Part shown: positions 1 through 7,807 of the stretch, piece by piece | Layout: every line of letters starts with the position of its first letter | Position numbering within the stretch: position 1 is the stretch's first letter | Origin: Rhodothermaceae bacterium | Lineage (GTDB): Bacteria; Bacteroidota; Rhodothermia; Balneolales; Cyclonatronaceae | DNA: 33,263 nt | Assembly (NCBI GenBank): GCA_020201275.1 | Contig: JAIVHB010000029.1 | Location: forward strand, 1-33,263 | Reading direction: 5' to 3' | Made by a program: the position numbers and the translations under genes | The notes under the pieces: model-generated | Database searches by the model: none | What the model was told of the DNA's origin: nothing | The model's input: only the letters and a program-made list of their open reading frames with translations

Positions 1-789
1 CTACAAACTCATTATTCACTGGCAATATCCTATCTCCCTAATCCAGGACATCTTTGGTTTCTTGCAAACATATTTATTTATGTACTCATACTGATTCCTG
101 TTTTCTACTATTTCAAACAAAATGAAGAAGCAAAAATAGTTGTCTCATTAAAAAAGCTTTTCAGTACACCTTTGGGGCTGATCGCAGTTATTGCTGTGTT
201 TATGATAGAATCTGTTATAGTAAACCCCGCAATATATGAGCTATACGCAATGACCTGGCACGGTTTCTTTTTGGGGTTGATTGCATTCTTTTTTGGCTTT
301 TGTTTTGTGATGTCAGGACCAGCATTCTGGAAAATGCTTCTTCAATGGAAGTGGGTATTTCTGGTACTTGCTATATTATTGTATGGAAACCGGCTTATGG
401 CGGAACAGATGCAAGTAAACACCTTACTCATTGTATTGGAATCAAATTTTTGGATTTTCTCGGTTTTTGCCTTTTCTCATCAATATTTGAACAAAGAAAG
501 TAAGGTATTGACATATTTAAGTGAATCCGCATATTCCGTTTATATTGTCCACATGTTAACACTTTATTTAACTTCTCTATTGGTATTTCCATTGGAAATT
601 AACAGTTGGTTAAAATTCTTACTTGTTTTAACAGGGACATTTGGTGGGAGCTTCTTTCTGTACGAATTTATTATCAAAAGATTGAAAATATTAAGGTTCC
701 TATTCGGATTGAAAACAGCATCAAAAAGATTAAAAAAGACTACTAGGATTTCAAAACCTCATTTCACATCTTTTACTGTATACAAATGA
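1..789 (+). CDS. Acyltransferase 3 family membrane protein, C-terminal part (5' end outside window)
   Basis: The frame is open from base 1 to a TGA at 787-789, so the gene begins upstream; 262 residues are visible. The protein is almost entirely hydrophobic helices (roughly eight here). Near the visible start it has HLWFLANIFIY, resembling the HLWFL segment of acyltransferase-3 (OatA/WecH-like) proteins, and near the end SAYSVYIVHMLTLY, the typical penultimate helix of that family, followed by a basic tail. Family members transfer acetyl or other acyl groups to exopolysaccharide, O-antigen or peptidoglycan at the inner membrane; the substrate cannot be told from this fragment. The gene is much more AT-rich than most of the window and is followed after about 100 bp by an attC-like site, so it may be an integron cassette gene. 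Family call fairly sure; cassette status is inference. Confidence 0.75.
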   Translation, partial: LQTHYSLAISYLPNPGHLWFLANIFIYVLILIPVFYYFKQNEEAKIVVSLKKLFSTPLGLIAVIAVFMIESVIVNPAIYELYAMTWHGFFLGLIAFFFGFCFVMSGPAFWKMLLQWKWVFLVLAILLYGNRLMAEQMQVNTLLIVLESNFWIFSVFAFSHQYLNKESKVLTYLSESAYSVYIVHMLTLYLTSLLVFPLEINSWLKFLLVLTGTFGGSFFLYEFIIKRLKILRFLFGLKTASKRLKKTTRISKPHFTSFTVYK

Positions 790-885
790 TAAACGAACAC
801 CCATAAAAAAACTGATTTTAAGCAGAGACTAATATAATGCAAGTTGGTAACAGTGAATAAGATATGATTATTCCTAAACCTACTC

Positions 886-1018
886 CTATAACCAGCGTTT
901 CAACTCGGACTTGGTCGCTTTTTGGCAATTTAAAATTTGTGGGCTTAAAGAAATACCTAATTTTAGCTACAATTACCAGCCAATACGACCAAGCCGGTTA
1001 AACGCGAAACCGTTATAT
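886..1018 (+). other. Candidate integron attC recombination site
   Basis: A 133-bp imperfect inverted repeat. Outer arms are TATAAC (887-892) and GTTATA (1012-1017); next come GCGTTT (895-900) and AAACGC (1000-1005), then CTTGGTCG (910-917) and CGACCAAG (986-993). An unpaired A at 909 interrupts one arm between CGG and CTTGG. The centre (918-985) holds further short complementary segments (TTGGC at 922-926, GCCAA at 979-983). Two pairs of simple-site-like boxes, unequal spacers, an extrahelical base and a variable central stem are the architecture of attC; the length resembles long chromosomal-integron attC sites. It lies just downstream of one gene and 34 bp before the next start codon, as cassette boundaries do. 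No integrase gene is in the window. Confidence 0.6.
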
Positions 1019-1051
1019 GCTACTTAGCAGAAACATAATAACCACACTAAA

Positions 1052-3055
1052 ATGCTATCAACTATATCTTTGATTATTGCCGGATTTGTATCAATTCCTG
1101 ACAACTACCTCACTACCACAAAGTCGGTTTATACACAAGGGCCGGTTGATTCAGAAGCTTATTACTTTACTCCTGAAAACTACGGCATCAAAGCAGACGG
1201 GGTAACGGATGTCTCAGTTGCACTTCAGAAAGCCATTAATGAGGTGAAGGAGGAAAAAAACTTCGGAATATTATTTATTCCGGAAGGCCGCTACCTGATA
1301 AGTAAGACGATATACATTCCTATGGCAGTGCGCCTGATAGGTTATGGAAAAGAACGGCCTGAATTTATCCTGGGAGCAAATACCCCTGGATATCAGAGGG
1401 AAAAGAACACGGAAGAAAAATATATGTTCTGGTTTACCAGGAATATGGTTACCAGCAAAAGTGAACCTCAGGATGCCAATCCGGGAACTTTCTACAGTGC
1501 CATCACAAATATCAATTTCAGGATTGATGAAGGAAACCCAAACGCCGTAGCTCTGCGGACACATTATGCCCAACATGGATTTGTAAGTCATTCAATAATA
1601 AATATAGGATCAGGAAAAGCAGGAATTTCTGATGTGGGAAATGAAATGGAAAACGTTCAGTTTTTGGGTGGAGATTATGGAATCATATCCGAGGAAACTT
1701 CCCCAAGCTGGCCTATGATGATGATAGACACCTATTTTGAAGGACAGCGCAAAGCAGCCATTCAGACAAACGGTGCCGGCCTGACAATAGTGAATATGCA
1801 TGTGAAAAATGTTCCCGTAGCCCTGGAGATGCGTGAAGGTTCAACCGACCGTCTGTTTTTTGAAAACTGCCTGTTTGAGAACGTGAGTGATGCCGGAATA
1901 ATCATCAATGGAAAAGAGAACAGCACGAATCAAATCAACATGTTGAATATTCATGCCCGGAATGTCCCCATATTTGCACGCTTTAGAAATCCTGACGAGG
2001 TAATCAAAGGGAAAGGTAATACATACACGGTAAGGGAATTTGTCCATGGTCTGGTAATAGACGATTTAAATACAGATTCGAAGTTCGAAACAATAACCGA
2101 TATAATTCCCTCAGACAGCGTTCCCACTAAACTTGAACGTACGATTCCATCCCTTCCTTCAATGGAAAGTTGGGTAAATATAAAAGATCTGGGTGCTACA
2201 GGAGATGGTGAAACTGATGATACCGAAGCTTTCCAAAAAGCCATTGCAAAGCATGAAGTAATTTATGTGCCACAGGGCTGGTACCATATTACTGAAACCA
2301 TAAAAATGGCTCCCGGCACCAAATTGATAGGGTTACACCCATGGGCAACACAATTCATTATAAAAGAAAGTGAACCCGCGTTCAGCGGATTCGGAGGGCC
2401 TGTACCTATGTTGGAATCGTCCGAAGGTGGTGATGATATGTTGAACGGTATCGGAATTTCAACAGGTGGATATAATTATCGCGCTGTGGGGTTAAAATGG
2501 ATGGCAAACGAAAAATCTCTGGTCAATGATGTGAAATTTGCTGGAGGACATGGTACGATGTATCGACCCTCAGAATCACCGGAAAATTACCGGAGACCTG
2601 AACGGCAGATCAGTGCTCCGGGAAGTCCGGTTTATGAACAAGGGATGGATGAAGCCTGGGACAATCAGTTCTGGAGTTTATGGATTACCAATAATGGTGG
2701 AGGAACTTTCAAAGACATCTGGACCGCTAACAGTTATGCTGCCAGCGGAATGCTTGTCAGTAATACTTCTACTCCCGGACGTATATTTGCGATGTCTCTG
2801 GAACATCACCTTCGCAATGAGGCCCGTTTTGATAATGTCTCAAACTGGAAGATGTATGCCTTTCAGTTTGAGGAGGAGTACAAAGAAGGAATTGATGCGA
2901 TTTCCATTGAAATATCAAACTCACACGATCTGTTTTTTGGGAATCTGTGGTTGTACCGAACCATCCGGGTTGAAACTCCAAAACGGTTTGGTATACGACT
3001 CTGGAATTCCCGGGATATTGAGATCAGAAACCTTGGGCCTAAGCTCAGACAGTAA
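1052..3055 (+). CDS. Pectate-lyase-superfamily (GH28/GH55-like) protein, N-terminal part of a frameshifted gene
   Basis: 667 codons encoding two tandem right-handed beta-helix domains of the Pectate_lyase_3 type. The first opens at about residue 43 with NYGIKADGVTDVSVALQKA and includes IPEGRYLIS; the second opens at about residue 377 with IKDLGATGDGETDDTEAFQ and includes VPQGWYHIT. The DGxTD(D)T-x-A-F/L-Q-KA signature marks the start of this fold in polysaccharide lyases and hydrolases. The start is the first ATG after an in-frame stop at 1025; the N-terminus is hydrophobic but lacks the usual lysines, so the signal peptide looks clipped or weak. The frame ends at 3053-3055, yet the next frame continues directly into a propeller domain, so this is probably the first two thirds of one secreted protein. 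Substrate unknown; an extracellular polysaccharide is likely. Confidence 0.75.
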   Translation: MLSTISLIIAGFVSIPDNYLTTTKSVYTQGPVDSEAYYFTPENYGIKADGVTDVSVALQKAINEVKEEKNFGILFIPEGRYLISKTIYIPMAVRLIGYGKERPEFILGANTPGYQREKNTEEKYMFWFTRNMVTSKSEPQDANPGTFYSAITNINFRIDEGNPNAVALRTHYAQHGFVSHSIINIGSGKAGISDVGNEMENVQFLGGDYGIISEETSPSWPMMMIDTYFEGQRKAAIQTNGAGLTIVNMHVKNVPVALEMREGSTDRLFFENCLFENVSDAGIIINGKENSTNQINMLNIHARNVPIFARFRNPDEVIKGKGNTYTVREFVHGLVIDDLNTDSKFETITDIIPSDSVPTKLERTIPSLPSMESWVNIKDLGATGDGETDDTEAFQKAIAKHEVIYVPQGWYHITETIKMAPGTKLIGLHPWATQFIIKESEPAFSGFGGPVPMLESSEGGDDMLNGIGISTGGYNYRAVGLKWMANEKSLVNDVKFAGGHGTMYRPSESPENYRRPERQISAPGSPVYEQGMDEAWDNQFWSLWITNNGGGTFKDIWTANSYAASGMLVSNTSTPGRIFAMSLEHHLRNEARFDNVSNWKMYAFQFEEEYKEGIDAISIEISNSHDLFFGNLWLYRTIRVETPKRFGIRLWNSRDIEIRNLGPKLRQ

Positions 3056-3854
3056 GGGAAATGTCTATTTTTGTGAGACCAAAAAGAGAAGAATCTATAA
3101 ATGGTCGGCTGAAACAAATGCGGTCACGTTTCTGGCTGATTTTCCGTTTCAGCCATTTGCTACAGCAACGGATTCAGAGGATAATTTACTGGTGGTAGCC
3201 CGGTACGATCCTCAGCCCGGTTATATGGTGAACGGCGAGCAGGAACGGGTAAAAATACTGCCGGATGATAACGAAGCCTACAGCAGCTGGGGAAACAGCG
3301 GTTGGGCTTCTTATGCTTATTCCATCGATCCCAATGATCCTGATAATACCTTTAAGGTTATGCCGAGAATTGCCACGACTGATATAAAAGATTTCAGCAA
3401 AACCTATTATCCTTCCGGCAGATGGCATTACACTTTTGATGACGCCGCAGTCTATTATCCCGACTCGGCCTTTGTCGCCCCTGATGGAATCACTTATATA
3501 CAGGAAGTGTATGATATTGGCAGGACAGCAGACTTAAATGCTGCGGTTCCCGGGGAATCCATTTATGCCCTGGACGAAATTAACATGCGAACGCTAAAAA
3601 TGGATGTGGGCGAAAAAGGGAAGCTGACTGATCTCAGAGAGGTTCTCCCCCGCGGTCAATACAGCACTGCTGTTGATAACGACGGGAACCTGTATGTACT
3701 GGACGGACAGATTTTTGTGTACAACAAGAATATGATTGAAATCAAACGTATCAATCTTACGGAGCGCCCCTTATCTATTACGTTTGGCGGTAAGGATGGA
3801 AATACCCTGTTTATTACGACTGCTAATTCACTGTTTGGTGTAAGGGTCAAGTAG
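3033..3854 (+). pseudogene. SMP-30/gluconolactonase-like propeller domain, frameshifted C-terminal part of the preceding gene
   Basis: From about 3033 the +1 frame encodes a continuous propeller-like domain: SDSKGNVYFCETKKRRIYKW, then TDSEDNLLVVARYDP, then a final blade region VDNDGNLYVLDGQIFVYN and GGKDGNTLFITTANSLF. These D-x-x-G-N-x-Y/L-V blades are typical of SMP-30/gluconolactonase-type propellers. No signal peptide or convincing start precedes it; TTG at 3033 is the only nearby start that keeps the whole domain. As I recall, homologues carry beta-helix and propeller domains in one chain joined by a linker of several dozen residues. Here the switch is abrupt (3032-3045), suggesting that linker sequence was lost together with the frame. 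Whether this is a true pseudogene, two expressed pieces or a base-calling error cannot be decided from sequence. Confidence 0.65.
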
Positions 3855-4009
3855 GGAGTAATTAAGAATTAGGATTGTAAGCGAAATAAATTTTAGAAGT
3901 TTGAATTATATATTCTTAAGCCATGATGAAATCTTCATTAATTATATGGCAGTATAGTTAAAATCAAATAATGCGAATAAGAATGGCCTGGAAAGCAGAT
4001 ATGAGCTGT

Positions 4010-4297
4010 TTATTTTTTTCGTCCTAATAAATCCCTTGTTCGGATAATAATATGTTGGTACCCTCTGAGATCATTATATGAAATGGGTTTAGACGAACTT
4101 AGTGGTAAATGAGACCGACTTTTGCTCAAGAGTTCAATTTCATGCGTTCGTCGTCCTGGATGTTTCGGGTTTAATCTCAGGTTAGAAATCGATTTTACGA
4201 ATCGGATAAAGAGTTCTTTTTCATCAGCCTTTAGTGGATTACTCATACGCCTTTGGAGCATATCCTGCCAAAAAGCTTCCATATCGGGAACACCCAT
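4010..4297 (-). pseudogene. Truncated RelE-like/toxin-family fragment
   Basis: A 95-codon reading frame. Its first 57 residues look like a real family: VPDMEAFWQDML, then KELFIRFVKSIS, then LNPKHPGRRTHEIELLSK. The NPKHPG..(S/T)HEI segment recalls small RelE-superfamily, plasmid-stabilisation-type proteins, which continue for roughly 50 residues with strands around an SYLENxTPAAGRxxWVYGP-like core. That core is absent. After ELLSK the sequence becomes serine/arginine-rich and unlike the family, and I could not find the missing part in the other two frames. The reading frame extends only eleven codons upstream of the ATG before a stop. No antitoxin partner is evident on either side. I read this as a decayed solitary toxin gene; assignment is from remembered family patterns. 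Confidence 0.4.
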
Positions 4298-4527
4298 TCG
4301 AATGGTGTAATTAATTGCCAGAATTTCAGATCTTCAATTGATTGAGAACCATAAAGTTGTAGTAAAATCATATATTAAAGACCATATTTATTATTGGGAT
4401 CACCGTTTTATTAGCAAGGATTATCCCATTCAAATAAAGCCCTGCTGTATATTTGTTGTATCTGTTGTCTTCCAAAAACGTTGCCTTTTGGCGCTATTTA
4501 TAAAGAATCAATCCGAAACCTACGCAA

Positions 4528-4962
4528 ATGAATAAAACCGGACCCATTATTATTATTGAAGATGACACAGATGACCAACTTATCTTGAATGAAATCTTCG
4601 AAGAACTGAATTACAAGAATCAGCTAATTTTTTTTGGAGACAGCGAAGAAGCTTTAGATTTTCTGGAACACACAGATGTTGAACCCTTCCTTGTGTTGTC
4701 CGATATAAATATGCCAAAATTAAATGGCATGGAGTTACGAGAGAAGATTCATAATAATGAAGACATGAGGCGAAAATCTATTCCCTACCTTTTCTTTTCA
4801 ACAAGTGCGGAGCAACAACATGTGATTGACGCTTATTCCAGGTCTGTTCAGGGGTTTTTTGTTAAACCGAATGATTATGAAAAGATTAAAAATACGATTA
4901 TAAAAATTGTAGAATACTGGCAAGAGTGTGAATCGCCTAATTATATCAAAGTTGCTCAATAG
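4528..4962 (+). CDS. Rcp1-type single-domain response regulator
   Basis: 144 residues, one CheY-like receiver domain and no output domain. The acidic pocket is E11-D12-D13, the phosphoacceptor is D59 in LSDINMP, the switch residue is S91 or T92, and the conserved lysine is K113 in FFVKPND. The pattern of extra acidic residues after the pocket (DDTDDQ) and the short C-terminal helix place it with the Rcp1-like regulators that serve bacteriophytochromes and hybrid kinases in Bacteroidota and cyanobacteria. It has no adjacent kinase. Two regulators of the same subfamily sit around 27.6-31.9 kb beside a large kinase, so a phosphorelay partner elsewhere is plausible but not shown. A TATATTTG at 4448-4455 matches the Bacteroidota -7 element (TAnnTTTG), but no clear -33 element is visible. 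Confidence 0.9.
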   Translation: MNKTGPIIIIEDDTDDQLILNEIFEELNYKNQLIFFGDSEEALDFLEHTDVEPFLVLSDINMPKLNGMELREKIHNNEDMRRKSIPYLFFSTSAEQQHVIDAYSRSVQGFFVKPNDYEKIKNTIIKIVEYWQECESPNYIKVAQ

Positions 4963-5176
4963 ACCGGTTATTACATAAAGGGGATGTAATCAGGGCAGTA
5001 TACTCCTTCTATCTATTTTATCAGCATCAACTGTCTTGAGAGAGTCTTTGAACCGGATTGAAGCCTGTAGATATACGTTTTTTCATGCCTCACATCGAGC
5101 TCCACGGCAGGTGTAACCAAAAATTTCATAAAAATTAATCCAGACAGGTATTGTATGGCTGGGAATTTTGTATTAG

Positions 5177-5197
5177 CTTTGAAACTGAAAGTACTTT
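5177..5197 (+). promoter_or_regulatory. Shared operator/promoter element, copy 1
   Basis: CTTTGAAA, three bases, then the perfect palindrome AAAGTACTTT, ending 19 bp before the ATG of the first membrane-protein gene. The same arrangement with identical spacing occurs at 6224-6244 before the second membrane-protein gene. CTTTGAAA is also repeated at 5194-5201, overlapping the palindrome. The likely reader is the winged-helix regulator encoded between the two sites. Function is inferred from repetition, symmetry and position only. Confidence 0.5.
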
Positions 5198-5216
5198 GAA
5201 ATAAAAAACAACTTGA

Positions 5217-5843
5217 ATGGAAAAAGAACAGGATTACAGTAAGGATATTGCCGAGATTCGCTCAATGATGGAGCGTTCTTCCAAATTTCTGTCGCTGTCG
5301 GGATGGGCAGGCATCATGGCCGGTATGTATGCCCTGGCAGGAGCCGGCATTGCCTACACCGTTTTTAACTTTAATCCTGATGCCATCGATTACAGTGCCA
5401 TAGATCCGGGAAGTGCAACATCAGCACTGCCAAAGGTTATGTTAACAGGCCTTTTGGTGCTGATACTGGCCCTGGTTACAGCCATTGTGTTATCCCGCAA
5501 GAAGGCTGAACAATGGGGTGAAAACATTTGGAATGCCACATCCAGAAGGCTGTTGGCGAGTATGGCTGTTCCTCTGGCAGCAGGCGGCCTTTTCATTTTG
5601 ATTATCATCTCAAAAGGCCTGCTGGGGCTTATTGCACCCTTAACGCTTCTGTTCTATGGCCTGGCTTTATATAATGCAAGCAAATTCACCATTGATGAAG
5701 TGAAGTTTTTGGGCATGGTTCAGATTGGGTTGGGATTGGCAGCCACCTGGTTTATTGAATATGGCTTACTCCTTTGGGCGATCGGTTTTGGAGTTGTCCA
5801 TATAGTTTATGGAATGTACATGTATTTCAGGTATGAGCGGTGA
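5217..5843 (+). CDS. Polytopic inner-membrane protein co-transcribed with a winged-helix regulator
   Basis: 208 residues. A charged cytoplasmic-looking N-terminus of about 25 residues (DIAEIRSMMERSSKF) is followed by about six hydrophobic helices, in three pairs at roughly 28-55, 76-95 and 108-205. No enzymatic or transport motif is recognisable. Its stop overlaps the GTG start of the winged-helix gene by four bases (GTGA), which indicates translational coupling. Small membrane proteins paired with this class of regulator are common in Bacteroidota, with no established function that I know of. The upstream region holds the 21-bp element described at 5177. A sensing or envelope-stress role would be a guess. 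Confidence 0.75.
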   Translation: MEKEQDYSKDIAEIRSMMERSSKFLSLSGWAGIMAGMYALAGAGIAYTVFNFNPDAIDYSAIDPGSATSALPKVMLTGLLVLILALVTAIVLSRKKAEQWGENIWNATSRRLLASMAVPLAAGGLFILIIISKGLLGLIAPLTLLFYGLALYNASKFTIDEVKFLGMVQIGLGLAATWFIEYGLLLWAIGFGVVHIVYGMYMYFRYER

Positions 5844-6139
5844 AAGTTTCAATCGATGATTTACACAAAGCGTTCGGAAGCCGCGTAAGACTTGGCATTA
5901 TGTCGGCTTTGGCAGTGAACGACAAGCTCGATTTCACCTCACTGAAGGAATATCTTGATGTGACCGATGGCAATTTGGCAAGCCACATTAAAGCGCTCGA
6001 AAAAGAAGCGTTTATTGGCGTTGAAAAGTCATTTGTCGACCGGAAACCCAATACGAAATATTTCATGACCAAAGTGGGCAAAAAAGCGTTTGACGATCAT
6101 CTTAATGCACTGGAAATCCTAATAAAATCAAACAGATGA
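5840..6139 (+). CDS. Winged helix-turn-helix transcriptional regulator (PF13601-like)
   Basis: 99 residues, a single winged-helix DNA-binding domain. The characteristic sequence of the family is present: LHKAFGSRVRLGIMSAL, then DFTSLKEYLDVTDGNLASH (recognition helix around residues 38-52), then the wing with FVDRKPNTKYFMTKVGKKAF. Family members are MarR/ArsR/PadR-like local repressors. GTG at 5840 is chosen because it yields the normal family length and overlaps the preceding stop (GTGA). No ligand-binding domain is present, so the signal must come through the DNA-binding domain or a partner, possibly the membrane protein translated just before it. Two copies of a palindromic element, one before its own operon and one before the next gene, suggest autoregulation and control of the neighbour. 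Confidence 0.85.
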   Translation: MKVSIDDLHKAFGSRVRLGIMSALAVNDKLDFTSLKEYLDVTDGNLASHIKALEKEAFIGVEKSFVDRKPNTKYFMTKVGKKAFDDHLNALEILIKSNR

Positions 6140-6223
6140 AAATTCACGAGTCCAGGTTCGGCCGCGGCGTAAGCTGAAACGCAGGGATATTAACGAAGCT
6201 GCTTAAATTTTTTTCGTCACAAA

Positions 6224-6244
6224 CTTTGAAAAACAAAGTACTTT
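6224..6244 (+). promoter_or_regulatory. Shared operator/promoter element, copy 2
   Basis: CTTTGAAA, three bases, AAAGTACTTT: the same layout as at 5177-5197. Here the left part also forms its own inverted repeat, ACTTTG (6223-6228) with CAAAGT (6234-6239) around AAAAA, so overlapping dyads are present. It ends 34 bp before the ATG at 6279. A likely binding site for the winged-helix protein encoded immediately upstream. Confidence 0.5.
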
Positions 6245-6278
6245 TAATAATCAATCAAAACAGACAGAGGTAACCATC

Positions 6279-6839
6279 ATGAATACAGATAGAAAATTAT
6301 ATCAATCCATCGCCGGCCTGGCATTTATAACAGGGGTGATATTGCTTATTCCTCTTATCGCAATGCAGTACACCGGTGAAGTGAACTGGGACCTGGCCGA
6401 TTTCATTGTGATGGGTACTCTCATATTCGGAACCGGACTCACATACAAGCTGATTACAAGGAAGTCCGGCGAAACCAAATACCGGGTCGCAATAGGATTT
6501 GCACTTGCAATAGGATTTTTCCTTATCTGGGCGAACCTTGCCGTTGGCATCATCGGGTCGGAAAATAATCCGATTAACCTGGTGTATTTCGGGGTGCTTG
6601 CTGTTGGAATCATTGCTGCTTTCATTGCCCGCTTTCAATCACACAAAATGGCAATTGTTATGTTCGCAATGGCGATCGCCCTGGCATTGGTCGCGGTTAG
6701 TGCAGTTATCGCCGGAATGCACAGCTCGCCGGGCAGTTCCTTGCCCGAAATCATGGGAGTGAATGGGTTCTTCATTCTGATGTGTGTAATATCGGCCTTG
6801 CTGTTTCGGCATGCCGCGCAGGATCAGGTGAAACCATAG
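6279..6839 (+). CDS. Polytopic membrane protein of unknown function
   Basis: 186 residues, mostly hydrophobic, with about six predicted helices: residues 8-28, 38-58, 67-90, 98-115, 123-145 and 158-176. A GAGG ribosome-binding site lies just upstream of the ATG. No conserved catalytic or transport motif is recognised. It is separated from the winged-helix gene by 139 bp, but the gap holds a second copy of the 21-bp element found before the first membrane-protein gene, so both units are probably under one regulator. It is not a close copy of the 208-residue membrane protein upstream. Confidence 0.7.
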   Translation: MNTDRKLYQSIAGLAFITGVILLIPLIAMQYTGEVNWDLADFIVMGTLIFGTGLTYKLITRKSGETKYRVAIGFALAIGFFLIWANLAVGIIGSENNPINLVYFGVLAVGIIAAFIARFQSHKMAIVMFAMAIALALVAVSAVIAGMHSSPGSSLPEIMGVNGFFILMCVISALLFRHAAQDQVKP

Positions 6840-6871
6840 GTTTACCTTATTAGCCGGTCCCGCAGAAACCG

Positions 6872-6890
6872 GGCCGGCTTGAAACCGGCC
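6872..6890 (+). terminator. GC-rich hairpin after membrane-protein gene, possible terminator
   Basis: GGCCGG (6872-6877) pairs with CCGGCC (6885-6890) around a seven-base loop, about 35 bp after the stop at 6839. The tract after it is only ATTTAAC, without a real U-run, so intrinsic termination is doubtful; it may simply be a stem at the 3' end of the message. Confidence 0.3.
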
Positions 6891-6962
6891 GGATTTAACA
6901 GGTAAATGTTCATGCCAATAAAATAACCATAACAAAACAACCTGTTAACTAATGTTCAGAAT

Positions 6963-7310
6963 ATGAAGAGAGCCAGATCGTTTTACGAAATAATTCTGAA
7001 TGTACAATTGGAAAATCTCCAGCTCCCATCCGAAATGGATGATGATACGTCTTTTCAAATGATGACATTTCCATTTATTGATAATGAGCCCAACGCAAGC
7101 GGCGCACTCGTGAAAGCTTCCGGCATGGAACCGGGCGGTAATAGTATCATGATATATTTTTCCTGCGATAACTGCAGTGTTGAACAAAATCGCGTGGAGA
7201 AAGCCGGCGGCAAACTGTTGAAGGAAAAGTTCTCTATTGGTGAATTTGGGTTCTGTTCTATCTGTATGGATACGGAAGGTAATACGTTTGGCCTGCATTC
7301 AATGAGCTGA
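6963..7310 (+). CDS. VOC (glyoxalase/bleomycin-resistance superfamily) protein, N-terminal strand missing
   Basis: 115 residues matching the vicinal-oxygen-chelate fold: KRARSFYEIILNVQLE (first helix and strand), MMTFPF, then the second module with MIYFSCDN, VEKAGGKLLKEKFSIGEFGF and MDTEGNTFGLHS. Complete members usually start with a strand such as hV.(Y/W)FEIPV before the KRARxFYE helix; that strand, about 12-15 residues, is absent. An in-frame TAA lies at 6945-6947, so the start cannot be moved far upstream. The protein may be a 5'-truncated gene or a divergent short form. VOC proteins of this PhnB/lactoylglutathione-lyase-like group often have no known substrate. It probably shares a transcript with the DUF4199 gene 20 bp downstream. 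Confidence 0.7.
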   Translation: MKRARSFYEIILNVQLENLQLPSEMDDDTSFQMMTFPFIDNEPNASGALVKASGMEPGGNSIMIYFSCDNCSVEQNRVEKAGGKLLKEKFSIGEFGFCSICMDTEGNTFGLHSMS

Positions 7311-7330
7311 TTAACAGGGAGGAATAGTAG

Positions 7331-7807
7331 ATGAATAAATACAAAGTTGAGATAAAGCGGGCGTTTATTTTTATCGGCATGATGCTCACATGGATGATTC
7401 TGGAGCGTTTGGCGGGTCTGCACGGTTCAAACATTGACAAACACGCCATTTTCACGAATTTCATTGCCATTCCTGCAGTAGCCATCTATGTACTGGCCCT
7501 TCTCGACAAGCGGAAGACCGATTACAACGGATCGATGACCTACAAGCAGGGATTTATGTCCGGCCTCATCATCACTGTAATTGTAACCATATTCAGCCCT
7601 CTTATTCAGATTCTGATAGCCTATGTGATTTCTCCCGACTTTTTTGCCAACATGATTGTGTATTCCGTTCAGGAAGGAAAGATGACGCAGCAAGAAGCCG
7701 AGGCATATTTCAACCTGCAGAGCTACCTGGTTCAGGTACTAATCGGAACACCGTTTATGGGCTTGATCACCACGGCGGTAGTGGCTCTGTTTACCAGAAA
7801 GAAATAA
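7331..7807 (+). CDS. DUF4199 family membrane protein
   Basis: 158 residues with four hydrophobic segments (about 10-28, 38-57, 76-100 and 134-155). The pattern of DUF4199 is present: KVEIKRAFIFIG at the start, a helix ending LLDKRKTDYNG, then MTYKQGFMSGLIIT, a stretch FANMIVYSVQEGKMTQQEAE, and a last helix before a short basic tail RKK. DUF4199 is almost confined to Bacteroidota and neighbours; its function is unknown. A good ribosome-binding site (GGGAGGAA) sits upstream of the ATG, and only 20 bp separate it from the VOC gene, so the two are likely co-transcribed. Confidence 0.85.
   Translation: MNKYKVEIKRAFIFIGMMLTWMILERLAGLHGSNIDKHAIFTNFIAIPAVAIYVLALLDKRKTDYNGSMTYKQGFMSGLIITVIVTIFSPLIQILIAYVISPDFFANMIVYSVQEGKMTQQEAEAYFNLQSYLVQVLIGTPFMGLITTAVVALFTRKK

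Noticed and set aside
4338-4535. 65-codon plus-strand frame between the toxin-like fragment and the response regulator gene
   Set aside because: Overlaps the response regulator start, has no family resemblance and lies in promoter-like AT-rich DNA.
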